10,296 nt of DNA from an uncultured Finegoldia sp. Its GTDB lineage: Bacteria; Bacillota; Clostridia; Tissierellales; Peptoniphilaceae. The notes under the pieces were generated by a model. That model did no database searches and was not told the origin of the DNA. It saw nothing but the letters and a program-made list of their open reading frames with translations. This document shows, one piece after another, positions 6,730 through 10,296 of the stretch. Made by a program: the position numbers and the translations under genes. The first letter of the stretch is position 1. Each line of letters starts with the position of its first letter. The DNA is taken from NCBI RefSeq assembly GCF_900766215.1, contig NZ_CAAFUQ010000072.1:1-10296 (forward strand), given 5' to 3'.

Positions 6730-7575
6730 ATGAACGTTGGTTTTATTGGAGCCGGCAAGGTAGGTTGTTCATTCGGGAAGTATTTCCAGGAACATAAAAT
6801 ACAAGTAACAGGATTTTATAGTAAAAGCGAAGACTCGTCATTAGCAGCTTCGAATTTTACATCTAGTAAACAATATTTAAACTTAAGAGAATTAGTAGAT
6901 GAAAATGATACTATTTTCATTACGACTCCTGATGGTCAAATTCAGGAGGTATGGCAAGAAATTAAAAATTATCAAATCAAAAACAAATTAATCTGCCATT
7001 GCAGTGGTGCAATATCTTCAGATATCTTTTCAAATATACAGGACTATGGTGCTTATGGCTATTCTGTCCATCCTATGTTTTCAATATCAGATAAATATAA
7101 TTCATACAAAAAATTAAAAAAATCTTTTATAACAATTGAAGGCGATGAAAAATATGCAAAGTTTTTATGTGATTTCTTCAAAAAGTTAGGTAATAGTACT
7201 GTAATTGTATCTAAGGAGAATAAATTTCTTTATCATGCCGCATCAGTAGTATCTAGTAACCTTGTGCTAGGACTTATTAATACAAGCGTTACATATCTAA
7301 TTCAATGTGGATTTACTGAAAAAATGGCAATTGAAGCTTTATATCCATTAATTGAATTTAATATTAGAAATATAAAAGAAAAAGGAATTATAGAAAGTTT
7401 GACAGGACCAGTTGAACGTTGTGATATTTCAACAATTAAAGGTCACTGTGAAGTTTTATCAGATGAAGACAGAGCTTTATATATGCTATTATCAAAAAAT
7501 GTATTAGAGATAGCTATGTTAAAAAATATTAATAGAGATTATAGTGAATTAGAAAAGTATTTAGGAGAGAGTTAG
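6730..7575 (+). CDS. panG: Ketopantoate reductase, PanG type (Rossmann plus DUF2520)
   Basis: This 281-residue cytoplasmic protein begins with the NAD(P)-binding motif VGFIGAGKVG (GxGxxG, residues 3-12). A Rossmann domain runs to about residue 125, with TTPDGQI and CHCSGAISSD. A helical DUF2520 domain follows, containing YHAASVVSSNLVLGL, which fits a catalytic/substrate helix, and GPVERCD. It is not of the PanE sequence type. PanG was shown in Francisella, with the Enterococcus faecalis homologue complementing, to reduce 2-dehydropantoate to pantoate; general DUF2520 annotation gives no function. Its place as first gene of panG-panB-panC-panD, 11 bases before panB, strongly supports that role here. 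Substrate specificity is inferred from family and context. Confidence 0.83.
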   Translation: MNVGFIGAGKVGCSFGKYFQEHKIQVTGFYSKSEDSSLAASNFTSSKQYLNLRELVDENDTIFITTPDGQIQEVWQEIKNYQIKNKLICHCSGAISSDIFSNIQDYGAYGYSVHPMFSISDKYNSYKKLKKSFITIEGDEKYAKFLCDFFKKLGNSTVIVSKENKFLYHAASVVSSNLVLGLINTSVTYLIQCGFTEKMAIEALYPLIEFNIRNIKEKGIIESLTGPVERCDISTIKGHCEVLSDEDRALYMLLSKNVLEIAMLKNINRDYSELEKYLGES

Positions 7576-7586
7576 GAGAGAGATAG

Positions 7587-8414
7587 ATGAAAAATACAGC
7601 AGTTACATTTAAAGAATCTAAATTAAGAAATGAAAAATTAACAATGCTTACAGCTTATGACTATTCAACAGCAAAAATAATTGATGAAGCTGGGATAAAT
7701 GGAATATTAGTAGGAGATTCTCTTGGTATGGTATGTCTAGGACATGAAGATACACTTTCAGTAACAATGGAAGACATGATTCATCATACTAGAGCAGTTA
7801 CAAGAGGAGCTAAGAACACTTTAGTTGTTGCAGATATGCCATTTATGTCTTATCAAACTTCAGTATATGATTCAGTAGTTAATGCAGGAAGATTAATAAA
7901 AGAAGGACGAGCTCAGGTTGTTAAATTAGAAGGAGGGATAGAAGTATGCGATAAAATAGAGGCTATAGTAAAGGCTTCTATACCTGTTATGGCGCATATA
8001 GGTTTAACACCTCAATCTGTTAATGCATTTGGAGGATTTAAGGTACAAGGAAAGGACAAGGAAGCTGCTAAAGAATTAATAAGAGCTGCTAAAGCTGTAG
8101 AAAAAGCAGGAGCATTCGCTGTAGTGTTAGAATGTGTTCCAACTAAGCTTGCAGAGTTAATTTCTAAAGAGATATCAATACCTACAATTGGTATTGGAGC
8201 AGGTGCAGGGTGTGATGGACAAATTCTTGTATATCAAGATATGTTGGGGATGTATAGTGATTTTACCCCTAAATTTGTGAAGAAATATGCTAATTTATCA
8301 GAAGAGATGAATAAAGCATTTACAAAATATATAGAGGAAGTAAAAGATGGAGTTTTTCCAGGTCCAGAACATGGGTTTAAAATAAGTGATGATGTTTTAG
8401 AAAAATTATATTAA
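7587..8414 (+). CDS. panB: Ketopantoate hydroxymethyltransferase
   Basis: PanB transfers a hydroxymethyl group from 5,10-methylenetetrahydrofolate to 2-oxoisovalerate, giving ketopantoate, the first step of pantothenate synthesis in the cytoplasm. This 275-residue TIM-barrel protein shows MLTAYDY (20-26), the metal-binding D44-S45 in LVGDSLGMV, D83 in VADMPFMSY, KLEGG (113-117), HIGLTPQ, and E182 in LECVP near the catalytic position. IGIGAGAGCDGQILVYQD follows, as is usual. The length is close to the family norm and nothing looks broken. AGGAG (7574-7578) overlaps the panG stop and sits 8 bases before the ATG, so the two are translated from one message. The product feeds PanG encoded just upstream. 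Confidence 0.96.
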   Translation: MKNTAVTFKESKLRNEKLTMLTAYDYSTAKIIDEAGINGILVGDSLGMVCLGHEDTLSVTMEDMIHHTRAVTRGAKNTLVVADMPFMSYQTSVYDSVVNAGRLIKEGRAQVVKLEGGIEVCDKIEAIVKASIPVMAHIGLTPQSVNAFGGFKVQGKDKEAAKELIRAAKAVEKAGAFAVVLECVPTKLAELISKEISIPTIGIGAGAGCDGQILVYQDMLGMYSDFTPKFVKKYANLSEEMNKAFTKYIEEVKDGVFPGPEHGFKISDDVLEKLY

Positions 8415-8428
8415 AAGGGTCAAGAAAT

Positions 8429-9275
8429 ATGGTTATATTTAAAACAGTAAATGATGTTAGAAGTCAAGTAAAAGAGTGGAAAAAACAAGGCTTAAAGGTA
8501 GGATTAGTTCCTACTATGGGATATTTACATGAAGGTCATGAAAGTTTAATTAGAAAAGCATCAAAAGAAAATGATAAAGTTGTTGTAAGTATCTTTGTAA
8601 ATCCAACTCAGTTTGGGAAAAATGAAGATTTAGGTAGTTATCCAAGAGACTTAGAAAGAGATATAGAAGTATGCACAAGAGGTAGAGCAACAGCAATATT
8701 TAATCCTGAAGTTGAAGAGATGTATTGTGACAATGCAAGTACTTTTGTTAATATAACTGGATTAACAGAAGGTTTATGTGGAGCTAGTAGGCCAATACAT
8801 TTTAGAGGGGTTTGCACTGTTGTAAGTAAATTATTTAACATAATACCAGCAGATAGAGCTTATTTTGGAGAAAAGGATGCACAACAGTTAGCTGTAATTA
8901 AAAGAATGGTTAGGGACCTTAATATTGATATAGACGTTGTAGGGTGTCCAATTATAAGGGAAGAGGATGGACTAGCTAAAAGTTCTAGAAACACATACTT
9001 AAGTTTAGAGGAAAGATCTTCAGCTACTATTTTAAATAAATCTTTAACTTTAGCTAAGGAAGCCTTAAATAATGGAGAGAGATAGCTTAAAAATAATTGA
9101 GATAATAAGTAAAAATATAAATACTTATAATTTGGCAAAGATTGATTATTTAGAAGTTGTTGATTCTTTATCATTACAAAGAGTAAATTATATTGAAAAA
9201 TCAGTTTTAGTTGCAATAGCAGTATTTATAGGAAAAACAAGATTAATAGATAATTTTACATTTGAATTACAATAG
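8429..9275 (+). pseudogene. panC: Pantothenate synthetase, split by a 2-base loss
   Basis: PanC joins pantoate and beta-alanine using ATP. The first frame (8429-9085) encodes 218 residues and stops in NNGER*. Restoring two bases in the GA tract at 9075-9082 gives NNGERDSLKIIE and continues in the frame of 9072-9275 (...LAKIDYLEVVD...KTRLIDNFTFELQ). The total is 282 residues, the normal family length. The N-terminal part retains PTMGYLHEGH (28-37, HIGH-type ATP site), FVNPTQFG (56-63), FGEKD (146-150) and the KMSKS-like KSSRNTYLS. Lost are about 65 residues of the C-terminal domain. The start follows a weak AAAAGGG, 14 bases after panB. Possible explanations are true mutation, reversible slippage, ribosomal frameshifting or a sequencing error; I cannot tell which. 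Confidence 0.88.
9075..9082 (+). repeat. (GA)4 tract at the panC frameshift
   Basis: GAGAGAGA follows a G and precedes TAGC. An intact panC needs one more GA unit (GGA GAG AGA GAT AGC). The tract also resembles a ribosome binding site, GGAGAG, but the ATG at 9072 lies before it rather than after, so the tail is not obviously a separately started gene. Confidence 0.75.
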
Positions 9276-9287
9276 GGGGCTATAATA

Positions 9288-9683
9288 ATGAAAGTTACAA
9301 TGTTAAAAGGAAAAATACATAGAGCTAAAGTTGAACAAGCTGAGTTAGATTATGTAGGAAGTATTACTGTTGATATGGATTTATTAGAAGCAGCAGGAAT
9401 ATATGAATATGAAAAAGTACAAATAGTTGATGTTAATAATGGAAATAGATTTGAAACTTATACAATAGCTAGAGAGAGAGGAACAGGGATGATTTGCTTG
9501 AATGGAGCTGCAGCTAGATGTGTATCAACTGGAGATAAAATAATTTTAATGGCATATTGTGAATTAAATGAAAATGAGGTTAAGGATCATAGACCTAAGG
9601 TTGTTTTTGTCGATGATAATAATAAAGTTGAAAGAGTAACATCATATGAAAAACATGGAAGGTTATCAGATATAATTCTTTAG
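9288..9683 (+). CDS. panD: Aspartate 1-decarboxylase (pyruvoyl)
   Basis: PanD converts aspartate to beta-alanine, the second substrate of PanC. The 131-residue proenzyme cleaves itself before a serine, which becomes the pyruvoyl cofactor; the site is visible as G24-S25 in DYVGSITVD. Other family marks are MLKGKIHRAKVEQAELDY at the N-terminus, ITVDMDLLEAAGI, YTIARERGTGMICLNGAAAR (about 58-77) and DKIILMAYCELNE. Length is typical and no lesion is seen. GGGGG at 9275-9279 overlaps the end of the panC tail and lies 8 bases before the ATG, placing panD as last gene of the operon. I see no terminator hairpin in the 68 bases to the IS3 remnant. Confidence 0.95.
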   Translation: MKVTMLKGKIHRAKVEQAELDYVGSITVDMDLLEAAGIYEYEKVQIVDVNNGNRFETYTIARERGTGMICLNGAAARCVSTGDKIILMAYCELNENEVKDHRPKVVFVDDNNKVERVTSYEKHGRLSDIIL

Positions 9684-9751
9684 GTTTTGTAATGTTATTT
9701 ATATATAGCTAGACTATTATTGAAATATTTATTGATTACTAATTGGATAGA

Positions 9752-10174
9752 TGTCAATAAAGTAGACACAAAAAGAGAAGATACTTAAAGATTTTCAAAG
9801 TAAAGAGCCTCCATTTCATTTGGTGTAAGCATATCTCATGTTCCATGAGGACGTTTGGTGTTATAGAAGCCTTCAATGTAGGCAAAACAAGCCAACCGTA
9901 CTTCTTCAATTGAATGGAATGAACGGCGATTTAATTCTTCTTTTTTCATATATTAAAAAAAAGCTTCGGTAACGGCGTTATCCCACGGATAACCTGGTTT
10001 TGAAAGTGAGTGGACAATCGGATGATCCTCTATAAATTTTCTAAATTCAAAAGAGGTATATTGAGACCCTTGATCTGTATGAAAAAGAACAGAACTCGTT
10101 AATGAAATGGCAACAGTTTTTTTGACAAATTTTATAAGGTGCAGAACTTCTTTCCGTATACTATTCCGATTGTC
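9752..10174 (-). mobile_element. IS3-family element remnant (3' end only)
   Basis: It begins with TGTCAATAAAGTAGACAC, which looks like an IS3-type terminal repeat just past the transposase stop, and carries the C-terminal part of the orfB transposase on the minus strand. Homology ends near 10174, where unrelated GC-rich palindromic DNA starts, so the 5' half of the element is missing in this window. No partner repeat is in view. Confidence 0.8.
9785..10174 (-). pseudogene. IS3-family OrfB transposase, C-terminal fragment with two stops
   Basis: The minus frame from 10174 down to the TAA at 9787-9785 reads DNRNSIRKEVLHL..., then LFHTDQGSQYTSFEFRKF, KPGYPWDNAVTEAFF, a TAA (9955-9953), YMKKEELNRRSFHSIEEVRL, EGFYNTKRPHGT, a TGA (9838-9836), and DMLTPNEMEALYFENL. 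These are the second D (HTDQGSQYTS) and the E (DNAVTEAFF) of the IS3 DDE integrase core, plus its characteristic C-terminal tail. With two in-frame stops and no N-terminal half it is dead. The frame is unbroken otherwise, so decay is by point change. Confidence 0.88.
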
Positions 10175-10277
10175 CTAGACAATGAGCCTCCTCGGATGTG
10201 ACGATCTTCGGCAGGAGCTAACAGTTAAAGTTAGACTGCCTCGCTAGCGTTAGCACATCCGAGCTCATTATCAAGGA
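10173..10277. repeat. GC-rich, multi-stem palindromic block of unknown nature
   Basis: The arms 10173-10200 and 10254-10277 pair almost throughout: TCCT/AGGA, GACAATGAGC with GCTCATTATC (one G-T type mismatch), a 4-base CTCC bulge, then TCGGATGTG/CACATCCGA. Inside lie GGCAG (10210-10214) with CTGCC (10236-10240), CTAAC/GTTAG within that, and the palindrome CGCTAGCG (10242-10249). Base composition differs sharply from the AT-rich surroundings. It abuts the IS3 remnant directly. It might be a small non-autonomous mobile element, an end of another mobile element, or a structured RNA. I do not recognise it. Confidence 0.6.
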
Positions 10278-10296
10278 TTCGCTGCGCCAATCTCTG

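Noticed and set aside
7561..7582. Repeated TTAGGAGAGA words before panB as a regulatory repeat
   Set aside because: The second copy is simply the panB ribosome binding site and the first is coding sequence of panG; two GA-rich copies are weak evidence for anything more.
8860..9216. Minus-strand 118-codon frame across the panC break
   Set aside because: It is antisense to conserved PanC sequence in both halves, rich in Leu/Ser/Tyr as AT-rich shadows are, with no family resemblance.
9072..9275. Separate small gene after panC
   Set aside because: Its product continues the PanC C-terminal sequence (DSLKIIEIISKN, KTRLIDNFTFEL) exactly from the break, so it is the panC tail. Its ATG lies within the panC reading frame without its own binding site.
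10173..10277. Integron attC site
   Set aside because: A GTTAGAC-like word and long imperfect stem suggested it, but the core words are not at the ends, no second site or integrase is visible, and the stem closes with TCCT/AGGA instead.

Overview
The window is AT-rich DNA from a low-GC Gram-positive bacterium (Bacillota). The chromosomal genes are heavily biased to ATA, AGA and TTA codons and carry strong GGAGG-type ribosome binding sites. They look most like genes of Lactobacillales or Clostridia: a Vex/VncRS-type export and sensing locus, and a panG-panB-panC-panD order that I recall from enterococci. The species cannot be fixed from the sequence. Three insertion sequences, visibly less AT-rich in their coding parts than the genes between them, sit in or beside the chromosomal blocks. 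Each of their transposase genes is broken.

Layout. 1-1458: the last codons of an ABC-transporter ATPase (vex2-like), overlapped by a complete FtsX-type permease resembling pneumococcal Vex3. 1504-2964: an ISL3-family element on the minus strand, its transposase destroyed by an internal deletion and a one-base frameshift, with a duplicated right end. 3013-4982: a response regulator and sensor kinase resembling VncR and VncS, overlapping by 4 bp. 4983-5255: non-coding or decayed DNA with one unrecognised gene remnant. 5256-6580: an IS256-family element, complete except for one in-frame TGA in its transposase. 6730-9683: a pantothenate (vitamin B5) operon with panG, panB, panC and panD; panC is split by a 2-bp loss in a GA repeat. 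9752-10174: the 3' part of an IS3-family element with two stops in its transposase. About 10173-10277: a GC-rich, strongly self-complementary block of unknown nature.

How the genes work together. In pneumococcus, vex1-vex2-vex3 and vncRS form one locus in which the transporter genes lie next to the two-component system. Here the ISL3 copy sits exactly between transporter and regulator, so vncRS probably relies on its own promoter; a perfect TATAAT lies 37 bp upstream of its start, just outside the IS end. The pan genes encode the route from ketoisovalerate and aspartate to pantothenate: PanB (hydroxymethyl transfer), PanG (ketopantoate reduction, replacing PanE), PanD (beta-alanine) and PanC (ligation). 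If the panC frameshift is real, the last step is probably lost while the rest stays intact.

I see no CRISPR array, tRNA, rRNA, riboswitch or clearly new defence system. The points most worth a second look are the panC GA-tract frameshift, the rearranged ISL3 right end forming the vncRS upstream region, the palindromic block at the right edge, and the unidentified remnant at 5019-5171.
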